In this document: positions 10,896 through 64,000 of the stretch, in pieces
Layout: each line of letters starts with the position of its first letter
Position numbering within the stretch: position 1 is the stretch's first letter
NCBI RefSeq assembly: GCF_019393635.1
Contig: NC_057862.1
Span: 91,392,159-91,456,158, forward strand
DNA: 64,000 nt
Direction: 5' to 3'
DNA from: Dromiciops gliroides
Taxonomy: Eukaryota > Chordata > Mammalia > Microbiotheria > Microbiotheriidae
Program-made: the position numbers and the translations under genes
Notes under the pieces: model-generated
Told to the model about the DNA's origin: nothing
Databases searched by the model: none
The model's input: the letters and a program-made list of their open reading frames with translations, nothing else

Positions 10896-12865
10896 ATCCT
10901 GTTCAATACTTACCCTTGCTGAGTGAATAAAGTAAGTGAATAAAGGTCTAAGCCTTGTCAAGTGTGGTGAGCAAAGTCAACTCTCAACGTAAATAATGAT
11001 TAGTAGCTGCAGGTGTCCCCATGAAGAACCTACATGCAGACGATGCATACAGAGTGCCTAGGACAAAATGCAAGAAATGTCATGTTTCTTTTTAAATTAA
11101 GGAATTTATTTTTCTAAAAAACAAAACAAAACAAAACAGTGGTTTGATCTAGATACAGCAGCACTGTGACGTTATTAGACAGAATGTATAGAGAATTAGG
11201 GCAGCCAGGGAACACAAAAACCACTCTCTCCAGAACAATCTCAGAAACAGAGCTAGTTTTATCAAACAGTGTGAAAATCTTCCAGGGGAAAGAAAAGAGA
11301 AAGAGAGAGAGAGAAATCTTAAGATGCTGGAATGATGGTTATTGTTATTGTTATTATTATCATTATTATTAAAACAAGATATAAAGCCATGAACTATTAA
11401 CCAAGAACATTTGTTTTGGAGTGCTTACAAAAATGACTTTCCAACTGACTCATAACAGTCACATCTAAATCCTTTGGAAAAGCCCTTTCCCTCTTGGAGA
11501 GAGCATGACGTTTCCAAATATGTACACATCTTGACCACAGTAGAGCAGGTTTTGAAAATCAGACTGGAAATATGTCCTTGGGCATGAGTGTGAATGTACA
11601 ATGTTGGTGTTTTAATTGGGTGGGCTTATTGGTTGTTTAAGCAACACCTGTCCAGGTGAGAGATGCTTGTGGGGGAAAGACTGACCTACATGATGTGAAA
11701 CTACACCAACAAATCTGTATGCCCTTCACCTTCCTGAGCAAAAGTCAAAATGTTAAAAGTCACCCCAGTACATCCCAGATTACAAATAGAATGGAAACTC
11801 AAAGAGGACACATTCAGTTGCTCATCTGACTCCTGAAGCCCATCCAGGAGCCTTGAGGTAAGGAGGGAGATGTAAGCAAAAGATTACATGGACAGGATAT
11901 ATTATGTATTTATCATTAGTTGGTGAAGATTTCTTGGGTGATACTTGATTGCCAAGAGACCTGATGTTTCTCCTAAAATCCAGGAACACCAAGCCTTTGA
12001 TTCTTCTGTTCTGCCTGCCAAGGGAAGTTGCCTTGGCCCCAATGCAAGGCTGATGTACCCCCAAGGAAAACTGTCCAAGAGGTGTGCTCTCTTTGTTGGT
12101 TTAGTCATGTTCCAGAAGAGTTCTGTCATTGATGGAACAGCTGGCAAACAGCCAGAAAAGGGAAAGATTTGAAATGATGTAACTTCTTCAGGAAAAGGGG
12201 GATGGGAATGGAAGAAGAGGAGTTTCAACACTGTGGATGTTCCTTGATAATTAAGCAAGGCACAGGAACTTCTGGACTCTTAAAAGGCTGTATTATCTTT
12301 AGAGGGGAGGCACTCAAGACAATTGGTATCCCAAATGGACTTTTAAGAACCTGAGTGCAAATCCTGTTCCCAAGAAGTAGCCACTGAAACAAGTGGAGTC
12401 ATCCATGTGCATGTATCTGGAACCCGAGTCAAAATCTGTCCCTGCAGTATTACCCTGTAAGGCGCACTGATATTCAGTCAAGCTACTGACTGCTCTCTTT
12501 TAAGCAGCAGTATAACTAGTCCCTTTCCCCCCCTAAAAAATAAAATCAAACCAGAAATAACTATGTTCTCAATGGCAAAGAGCAATACATCTCAGAAGGA
12601 AGTTGCATCTTGTTGCTGTTCAAAATGCAGTGGAAGATGACATGGAGTCAAGGGAGCAGTTGTGGAAATCTGTACAGAGTTCTGTAACTCTATATTATCA
12701 AATGAAAAACCATTTGTAAAGCGCTTAGCACAGTGCCTGGCACATAGTCAGTACTTAATAGGTTTATTTTCTTCTCTTAAGTATTTTTCTTTGATCATTG
12801 ACACAAAGAGGAAGAACAGTCCTGTCTACTATGGGAACTGCGTCCTAGGATGTCAATTCCCTGAG

Positions 12866-12906
12866 GACTGGTTGTGTGTGTGTGTGTGTGTGTGCGTGTG
12901 TGTGTT
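12866..12906 (+). repeat. (TG)n microsatellite
   Basis: A TG run of about 18 units with one CG interruption. It creates short spurious ORFs on both strands. Confidence 0.95.
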
Positions 12907-14099
12907 GAGGGGGAGGCTGTCTCCTTAATATCTCAGGTGGTCCCCAGGACCATTGGGAAACTCGATAATGGAGCATGATTATGACAATTTCAGGAACAAC
13001 CACTGTCTTACTGAAGACAGAAGCAAACAAATTGAAGAAGTTTCTGTATCACTTGGGACCCATTCCTTGGGTCTCACCTCAAAGGCACTGTGTCAATTGA
13101 CTAATTGTGCACAAAATAACATCCTTAAAGAGGAATTCTTCCTTATAGAGCTCAAATGTGTGTTTTTTAAAAATCTTTTAAAACACCAGATCATCCAAAG
13201 ATGTCTGGACAAATAACTACTTTTTTGGTCTTAAAACAGATACAGAAGATAAAGCTTGGAAGGGGAAGACTTTCTGATGATTGACTCAAGAGTTTGGCAA
13301 TATGGATGGACGGTCTCTTGTGCATTGCTTTAATGAGGTGCTCTCTTGTAACAGCTGGGCACTGGCCTTTTGGCTCAAATGATTTAGGGGGCTTAGCAGC
13401 AAAATAACCTCAGCTGCAACTTTCACAAACATTTATGGCAGTTATAACAAGAGAAGTATAGCCCCAAGTCTTTCTAGGAATCAATGTTGAGACCTGTGCT
13501 TTTGATATGGTCCAAGTGACCCAAGGACTAGAAAAAGAAAAAACAATAGGAGCCCTATTTAGTTTTCTTGAATGTTCTCCAGAGTTTTAAAATAAGTGTC
13601 AGATTTTGACATTGAAAAACAACTATTACATTCCCCTTGAAGTATGAACATTTTTTCCCAATATCAATCCGTGTGCAGTTTTGAAATCCCAAAGACTGCG
13701 CAAACAGAGAGAAGCCCTTAATGTCAAGATGGCAGGGTGGTGCTTTGGGTTCATGGCGTCTACAGAATGAGCTTTCATTCTGCCACTGAGAAGGGAAGAT
13801 CAGCAAGGTTGTAGGACTTAATACTGCTATTCAAAGGTATTGCCATTTCCTTGGCAAAAATGGCATGGATGGATGGTAGTACCTACCTCTAATCCAACCC
13901 AAAGAAATGAAAAGATCAATTAGTCCAAGAACTGGTCCAGGAGATAATCAGACTCTGAAATTAATACTGCAGATTAAAGGCATATGAGGGAAATTAAAAT
14001 ATTTCTATTCTCCCATTTCTTTGTAGAACCACCTCAAAATTATGCAGCCCAATCTTCAAGCTCCCTTTCTAGCATATGTGTATTTCCCAAAAGGCACAT

Positions 14100-14265
14100 A
14101 ACTGAAGTTTAGAATCTAAGGATGAGATTCTACTGTTTGCTAGTTGTGTGATAAAGGGCAAGTAACTTTTCCTCTCTGGGCTTCGATTTCCCTCTATATA
14201 AAATGAAGGGGTTAAGCTAGATGATCTAAAGTTCATTTTATAATTCAAACATTCTATGATTATGA
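14100..14265 (+). repeat. CORE-SINE with 'gctagatgatct' tail
   Basis: The words 'ttgctagttgtgtgataaag', 'tctgggcttcgatttccc' and 'ttaagctagatgatct' are present, and the element is strongly diverged. A further tail-type fragment lies at 14620-14755. Confidence 0.55.
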
Positions 14266-15714
14266 AATTAGGTTGTGGATTTAAGTCTCACAAGATGCTT
14301 TTCCCTGAAAACTCACCCCATTATTATTTGATTCACCCAAACAAAGTAAGTACTGAGTGGTCTCCTCCCCAAACATTGGCAATCCACTAAACCATAGCCC
14401 AGAAGTGCAGAAGGCCATGGGAAATGGTGGCAGCAAATGCCTGGCATGTCTTGAGGGGAGTCAGGTTAATCCATTGCTCACCTTGCTTAGGTGGGAGCCC
14501 TTGGGGTGCTAGTGTGAGAGTAGGATAATTTGATCGATGTCTCCTTGTTAGAAAGGAGATTGGGAAACCCAAGTGTTAAGGATGAAACAGTTTACGTGGA
14601 AGTATCTGCTTCCCATACAAGGAAGTAAGATCCCAGACAAGTTACTTAATATTTCTAGACCTCAAGTTTCCTCAACTGTAAAATGAAGGAGTAGGACAAG
14701 ATGGTCTTTGAAGTTGCTTCCAGTTGTATCTATTATCCTGTGATTCTTTGACACTGGGATTGTCTCTAGAGGTCTTTTACCCATTTGGGTTCTGTGGATC
14801 CTGGCTGGGGTTACTGCCTACATTTCTAACTTATATTTTCAGATCCTTGGAAAGGCCTTCTTTGTCTCAAATCTCTGGTCTGACCTTGGAAGGGTGAAAG
14901 ACATGCTTACAGAGACTGGCTCACACAGTTATTTATTTTCTAAAGTCAGAACTGCCTTTGTTTGGCCTCTCAAGTGCCATGCCACCATTTTGGTCACTGT
15001 TCCTTTCCATGGGCCAGCCAATTTTGGGACCAGAGCAGCCAGGGAAATCCACCTCTGCCTGATCATTGGCCACTTACCAAACTACCCATATGACGGGTTT
15101 GGTAACTAGAGACCCTTTCACTCACAATTCACCCAGGAACCAGGAGAAATTTGCATGAGAGGCCTAGTTTTCTGTTTTGTACTACTGTGTTCCTTCTCCC
15201 TAGGACGTCTCAAAAGAAATCTTGGTTACATATAGAGGCACCAAAAAGTTTCCTTCTTGTCTTTATTATTCTCAACCAAACATTAGAGCTGATACATACT
15301 TCTCCTACATCTAGGCTTCTTTGTCTATAAAAGTTTAAGACACTTGGGATTTCCTTTAATTCTCATTATTCTTGTATTTCCCACTTAAAAAAAATACAAC
15401 CCAAACTTTAGGGAAATGCATGGAAACAAGAGGTCAGGACACACTAGGTGGGAAGGACAATATTCTCTGCCCAAGCACCAATGGCCCCAAATCTTCTAGG
15501 CCCTGACCATGTTTCCTTTCCCTGGAGACTATTTCTAATGCAAAAAGGGGATGGAGAATGGAAAACAGGACCCTGAATCACACCATAAATATTTTGATGA
15601 TCTAGGAAAAAAACCCTGGTGTTAAACTCAATGGTGCCAGCAGGTCCCAGCCTCACATGGAAGAAATTCTCAAATGGGGTTAAGTCACAAGTGTGCCCTT
15701 TTTTTTCCTTTTTT

Positions 15715-16471
15715 TTTTCCTTTTTTTTTAAGCATTTAATACAAGACATTACAAACTAACAGAGAGATTGTAAGCAGTGTTGCTATAAATCAAATATACA
15801 AACGAATGTAAGTTAGTTAGGAATAAATTGTGCCTTCAAATGCATGTATGGAAATATAACCCATTAGCTAATGTGAAATTGGAGTAATTCTCTACAGTTA
15901 ATAAAAACAACAATTTTTCAATTGAGGCTCTGGAAGTCTTGAGTCACATTTTAAAAATCCCACCCCGCCCCCCTTCCCTCCCTTTCCCTTCAATGTCTTA
16001 AAACACATGGCTTTACAACGGCTGCACAGAAAATATACACCCTCAAAGTCTGACTTTCATTTAAATACAAATATACAAAATGTAAACTGAGACAATAGAG
16101 AAATTTACAAAACTTTTCTTTAAAAATAATAAGGACAAAATTCAGTTCTAGGTATGATGCTATTTAAATACGTGCAAGTTGTCTCAATCTGTTGGATTTC
16201 TATTGCAATATTCTACAGAGACCAAGTACCATCACACCAGCTGTCTGTCCAAGGGCCCCCCTCCAGAAAACAGACCTGAGTGGGAATTTCTTCAGGAAAA
16301 TTGGAGGCTCCACTTGCCGGGTTTGGACAGGGTCCCTCTCTGGCTTTTGGAGGGGTGGAATCATTGGCCTGACTCAGTGATGGTGGTGGCGATTGTTGGC
16401 AGGAGCTCTGTTTCTAAAGTGGAAGGACTAGGGTGTGGCCCCCATGTGTAACTCCCAGATTGGAACTGAGA
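15715..16471 (-). other. GRK5: GRK5 3' untranslated region
   Basis: This runs directly from the TAG at 16474-16472 to the probable cleavage area just below the ATTAAA signal. On the transcript strand it is repeat-free and AT-rich toward the end. It contains three TGTATATT words resembling weak Pumilio-type sites (reverse of plus-strand stretches near 15794, 16035 and 16070). The A-rich stretch beyond the presumed end, at 15694-15730, is genomic. Confidence 0.7.
15735..15740 (-). promoter_or_regulatory. GRK5: Probable GRK5 poly(A) signal ATTAAA
   Basis: The minus strand reads 'gtattaaatgctt', about 735 bases after the stop codon. No AATAAA was noticed on this strand between the stop and this point. 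The position is inferred; cDNA ends would settle it. Confidence 0.55.
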
Positions 16472-59669
<43,198 letters not shown>

Positions 59670-59684
59670 TTAAGATATTTTTTC

Positions 59685-59826
59685 GGGGCAGCTAGATGGC
59701 ACAGTGGATAGAGCACTGGCTCAGGAGTACCTGAGTTCAAATCTAGCCTCAGACACATAACACTTACTAGCTGTGTGACCCTGGGCAAGTCACTTAACCC
59801 CAATTGCCTCACTAAAAAAAAAAAAA
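59685..59826 (+). repeat. Marsupial tRNA-derived SINE with exact target-site duplication
   Basis: The copy lacks a short internal segment ('actggctcaggagtacc') and is flanked by 'aagatattttttc' at 59672-59684 and 59827-59839. It lies only about 45 bases upstream of the exon 7 acceptor. Confidence 0.95.
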
Positions 59827-60589
59827 AAGATATTTTTTCATCCTGTCTTTGAAATAAAAAAGACAGGTCTATAGCTTGTAACATTTTGATGATGAGTATA
59901 GGCTCTGCCATGAACAAGTTGTGTGGCTATGGGCAAAATCACTTTACCTCCATGGCCTTCACTCTCTTCTCCTGTAAATGTGTGAGGTTGGCCTAGATGA
60001 CTGCTTAGGTCTCTCCATCTCTGACACCCTATGGCTATCTAGACTTCTAGCCTGATCACTAACAAGATGAGAACCAATGTTTCACAAGGCACTAGGGAAT
60101 CACTCCTTTGGGTGGTTTCAGATAAAGGACAAGAACATGTGTTGGGGGCTGGATCTTCCATTCTAACCAAAGAAACATTCAGCTTTTCTCCTTGTGTGGA
60201 AGGCGTGTCACAAACATAGAAGGGAAAAATTGAAGAAGTTTAAAACCTGAAACCAGAAGCTTATTTAAACACACTTTTTGTATTGTGTCCTCTCCCAAAT
60301 GCAAACAAAGATAATATCTCAGCTACATATTAGCTGGATAACCTTGGGAAGGTTGTTCAGTCTCTCAGAGCCTAATTTTCCTCATCTGTAAAATGGACTT
60401 AAAACCTTGCTGGTTTGTTGTGGGGACCAAATGAGATAATGTCCATCAATCTTTTGTAACCTCAAAGCATCACATAAATGTGAGCTATATGATAATGGTA
60501 GGGGTGGTGAGAATGACGGCAGTGCCACAGGGAGGGGGGAAAGAAAAAAGAAATGAAGTCCAAAGTAGGATTAGAAATAAAATAAAGGC

Positions 60590-60725
60590 ATAGTGGATAG
60601 AGCACTGGCCCTGGAGTCAGGAGGACTTGAGTTCAAATCTGACCTCAGACACTTGACACTTACTACCTGTGTGACCCTGGGCAAGTCACTTAACCCTTAT
60701 TGCCCCCAAAAAAAAGAAAAAAAAA
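60590..60725 (+). repeat. Marsupial SINE lacking its head (duplicated block copy 2)
   Basis: It starts at 'catagtggatagagcactgg', missing about the first 18 bases, and shares the unusual tail (A-run, 'agaaaaaaaaagaagaaaa') with the SINE at 1088-1240. Confidence 0.88.
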
Positions 60726-61159
60726 GAAGAAAATTTAATTTAAAAAATTAACACATAAACTTTTCTTTTAAAATACAAACTTTAAAAGGAGATACATATT
60801 GGGGCGGCTAGGTGGCGCAGTGGATAAAGCACCGGCCCTGGATTCAGAAGGAACTGAGTTCAAATCCGGCCTCAGACACTTGACACTTACTAGCTGTGTG
60901 ACCCTGGGCAAGTCACTTAACTCCCATTGCCCCGTAAAAAAAAAAAATTGAAAATTAAAAGGAGATACATATTGTCAAAATAGCTTAGAATTTGCAAGGG
61001 GACACCTAGAGCATCTTGTACAAATGCGTTTGACCAAGACTAAACTTCCAGCAGGACCTGAAGACTATCTAAGTTTATATTAAACTTTTCCTACCATGGG
61101 CATCTTTGGGGATCTGGCAACTTTTTGTCTTGGGTTACACTTAGAGTTCTTTAGCTAAG
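60726..61159 (+). repeat. Duplicated block, copy 2, split by a younger SINE
   Basis: The block matches 1241-1498 up to 'ttctttagct'. The SINE at 60801-60954 and one copy of its target repeat must be removed to restore alignment. Confidence 0.88.
60801..60954 (+). repeat. Marsupial tRNA-derived SINE nested in the duplicated block
   Basis: A near-consensus copy with an exact 19-base target duplication 'ttaaaaggagatacatatt' at 60782-60800 and 60955-60973. The empty site is preserved in copy 1 near 1290-1310. Confidence 0.97.
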
Positions 61160-62262
61160 TGCAGAACCATATGCTGAAGACACTTTTGTAATAAAGTCGA
61201 GACTAGTTGGATGTTTCCCAATTAATTTAATTAGTTATAGTATGACTTGAGCCAATTAAAGAAATTAGAACAATTCTAGAAAGGCCCACAATATTCATTT
61301 GAATGACACCTACATGGAAAACTGGTCCACAGGGGTCAATTTCCCCCTTGAGTAAGCTAAAGGTTATACTGCATGCTGATGCTTTGATTTCGCTAGAAAC
61401 CAGGCTGCAGGTACATTAGCCCGTTCCCCTTATAGAACCTCCTTGCAAAACCCTATTTTGTTTCTGACAAGTCTGTTCAGAATGTATCAAGTTTGCCTCA
61501 GATGTGATGTCACAGATGTTCAGAGGGGCATGCGGTGTAATGGAAAGAACACTAGACAAAGAGGGAGGAGACTTGGGTTCTAGTTCTGGGTCAGCCACTA
61601 ATGTATTCTGTGATTCTTCATCTCCCCGAGCCACAGCAGTTTCCTCTGTAAAAGAAAGGAACTGGATGAGATGGCCTCTTAAGGCTGCTCTAACATTCTA
61701 TGGTCTGAAGCTCCTTCCAGCTGTAAGAGTATGTGTTTTGGTGATTTATTTCCAAAAGAACTAGAGCTTAATCCTGATTAGTATAAAATAATTGCCTACT
61801 CTGCAAGAATCCACGCTCCTCTAAATCTTTCTTATGCAAATAATCAGCCAGAAGGCCTGTTTCATGCCTTAGGAACATGCTATCAGCATGTATTCCACAC
61901 TTAGGCCTTAGAAGCTTTTCCTACTGAGCTCTACTCCAAACCACATCAAGGTTTACCAGCCCTAACAGTTTACGATAGAAGAAGAACAAACAGTAACTCT
62001 ACATTACCACAGAATTCAACTGCTAGTGGAGGAGTGTAATACAATTTTAGAGGAATTTCTTGGTTAACCTTGGGGGAAGAAAAATCCCTTTAACACTGAA
62101 ATGGAGAAACATTAACTGGGCAAGAGCCTACAAGTAAAATGGGGCAAATGATCAAATTCTGAAGATATGTTAACTCTTTGGGAACTGTTCATTCATTGAA
62201 CAAGCATTTTTTTTTAAGGGCTTACTATGGATCATAGCTCTAGAAGCAGCATTACAGATCAT

Positions 62263-62783
62263 CTAATCTTGTGGTTCTCAAACTCTGGGGGTCCCCAGAA
62301 CCCTTTGGGGAGTTTGTGAGATTAAAAAAAACTATTTTCATAACAGTATTAAGACATGATTTTCCTTTTAAAATACTCCTCTGTTTTTTTCCAGCTTCAT
62401 ATCTGAGGCCAGAATTTCTTCATATACTTCAACCAAAACAACCTATCACAACAGACTTAATGCAGAAGCAGATATGAGAATCCAGCTGGCTTCGATTAAG
62501 TCAGGCATTAAAGAGATTTGCAAAAATATGTAATACAATGCCATTCTTCTAACTAAATTTTTTGTGTTTTGGAAAATGATTGTTTTTCATAAAAATATTT
62601 ATGTTAAAATGTAATGGGCTTTTATTTTTAAATGAATTAATAATGTTTTAAACATTTATCTTTTTTCTAATATGGCAAATGTCAATAGATATAACCCACA
62701 TAAACAAAAACTCTTTGGGACACTCAATAATTTTTAAGACGGTAAAGAGTTCCGGGAGACCAAAGAGTTCAAGAACCTCTGAT
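62263..62783. mobile_element. Non-autonomous hAT-type DNA transposon
   Basis: The left end 'gtggttctcaaactctgg' and the reverse complement of the right end 'gaggttcttgaactctttgg' form terminal inverted repeats. The interior includes 'acccacataaacaaaaactc' and 'caataatttttaagac', known from ancient therian hAT elements. No long ORF. An 8-base target duplication is not clear. Confidence 0.65.
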
Positions 62784-63755
62784 CCTAGTCTAACATCTTC
62801 ATTTTACAGAAGAGGAAACTGAGATGTAGAGCCTTGCTAAAGGTCACTGAGGTAATAGGTAACAGAATCAGTGTTCAAATACAGTTCTTCTCAGACTTCC
62901 AAATCTAGGACTATTTCTACTACCCCTCACTGCCCCAATACAGGTGGGGTACCAAGGGTACAAAAATGAAATCAGGAGAGAGAAGACCTGTGTGAATAAC
63001 AATAATGCAAATTGGATAGATAAGAAGTGCAAAGGAGAAGTTCATACCATATGATAAATCTGAGGAGGGATCTTTCAAATATGGACGGTGCCCAGCTGAT
63101 TCAAGGGAGCAATTCCCTCAGTCCTCCCCTCACTCCCTACCCCTATCCACGTACACACTAAAAGAAAGAATCCTTTCCTCCTAGCAGTACAATCCAATGG
63201 GAAATCTTATTTTCACTAATACCAGTGGATTTTTATGGTGTAATTACAGCCATCAAGAAAAGATCAAGCTTTTCATACATAATCCTCTCCTCTTCCCCTC
63301 CCTTGGCTTCTTTGCATATGGAAATGCTTATATAAATTCATTGATGATTTTCTAGTTCATAATTTCAAAAATTAGCAAGAAAGCAACATACTACCCAGGA
63401 GAGGTGGGGACTAATTGGATCTGCTACAACAAGTACCCACTACAACAGAAGAACTGATTGTCGCAGCACTCCCAGTTCAACCTGGGTGATGACACCATCC
63501 CTTTATGAACCTTTTAACACCCAGGTATGGTAATGCTTTATTAATCTGTGTTCCTAGGTTACTAAAGTCTTTTTCCCTTGCTTCATCATAACACTGAAAT
63601 CCTCAAAGTCTACACCAGCAAAGCACAGGTTGTGTCAGTCCCTTCTTAAATATGGGCCCTAAGTGTAGAGAAGCTCATTCCCAGAAGGCTGGCCACCAGG
63701 GAAATGATCTTTTCTGGCCACGGTTCCTTATAAAGACCATCAACTAAGGCACGGT

Positions 63756-63776
63756 GGGGTGGGGGTGGGGGTGGGG
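63756..63776 (+). other. G-quadruplex-forming G-run cluster
   Basis: Four runs of 4-5 G separated by single T residues. The G-rich strand is the GRK5 template strand, so any quadruplex would form in DNA and not in GRK5 RNA. Confidence 0.8.
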
Positions 63777-64000
63777 TTGTCTTTACCTGTGTCAGTAGGG
63801 GGCCTTCCCTACGGATAAAGTCATGGGTTTTTTAAAAGTATTGAAGATGGATTACCAAATTCTGTAGCTAAGGGCTATACAATTGCTGGGTATAAATTAC
63901 TCCTCAGAGTGCCAATCCCAGAAGGCAGAATGTAAGAGCTGAAAGAGGCCTTCCATCTACTCCAACTGCCTCACATTATAGATAAGGGAACTGAGGTCCA

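Larger units (their letters stand above)
674..15714. other. Intergenic interval between the plus-strand gene and the GRK5 3' end
   Basis: No coding exon was recognised here. The first 10.9 kb is mostly repeats: SINEs, CORE-SINEs, L2, two L1 pieces, hAT, CR1/L3-like and LTR remnants, listed separately. Bases 11000-15700 are largely unique AT-rich sequence with small elements: an (ATT)n-like run at 11336-11370, an L2/MIR-type tail near 12715-12760, a (TG)n run, and CORE-SINE pieces at 14100-14265 and 14620-14755. Minus- and plus-strand ORFs of 60-120 codons at 11.8-13.8 kb lack any recognisable protein. Confidence 0.7.

Overview
The window is mammalian, almost certainly marsupial, nuclear DNA. 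The evidence is a dense load of tRNA-derived SINEs of the marsupial MAR1/WSINE type (family name from memory), usually opening 'ggggcagctaggtggcgcag'. Older L2, MIR/CORE-SINE, L1, hAT and LTR remnants are also present, and one vertebrate gene is split by long introns. I cannot tell an American opossum from an Australian marsupial by reading alone.

The only securely identified gene is GRK5 (G protein-coupled receptor kinase 5) on the minus strand. Ten consecutive coding exons lie between 59625 and 16472, followed by a ~750-base 3' UTR that ends near an ATTAAA signal at 15735-15740. Translated and compared with human GRK5 from memory, they cover residues 179-590, that is the kinase domain from the glycine loop onward, the AGC C-tail and the membrane-binding C-terminus. 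Every exon has GT-AG borders, all phases join, and no indel relative to the 590-residue human protein is apparent. The RH-domain exons lie beyond base 64000. By human exon count (16) these are exons 7-16.

Layout by region: 2-421 is the open 3' end of an unrecognised plus-strand gene with an AATAAA at 668, converging on GRK5. 674-15714 is intergenic and repeat-rich (two L1 pieces, one with a clear target-site duplication, SINEs, L2, an LTR fragment), with mostly unique sequence from 11.0 to 15.7 kb. 15.7-59.6 kb is the GRK5 3' half; its 18-kb intron 12 (26.6-44.7 kb) holds most of the repeats plus some unique candidate regulatory blocks. 59.6-64 kb is part of intron 6.

No operon, CRISPR, toxin system or undescribed protein system is visible. 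The more unusual signals are structural: a long AG tract and a long CT tract of complementary sequence 5.5 kb apart in intron 12; two close inverted SINE pairs in GRK5 introns; a near-identical 114-base local duplication abutting an AT-rich minisatellite; an ~80-base minisatellite in intron 11 split by two opposing SINEs; and a ~400-base direct duplication whose copies lie 59.5 kb apart, the second split by a younger SINE.
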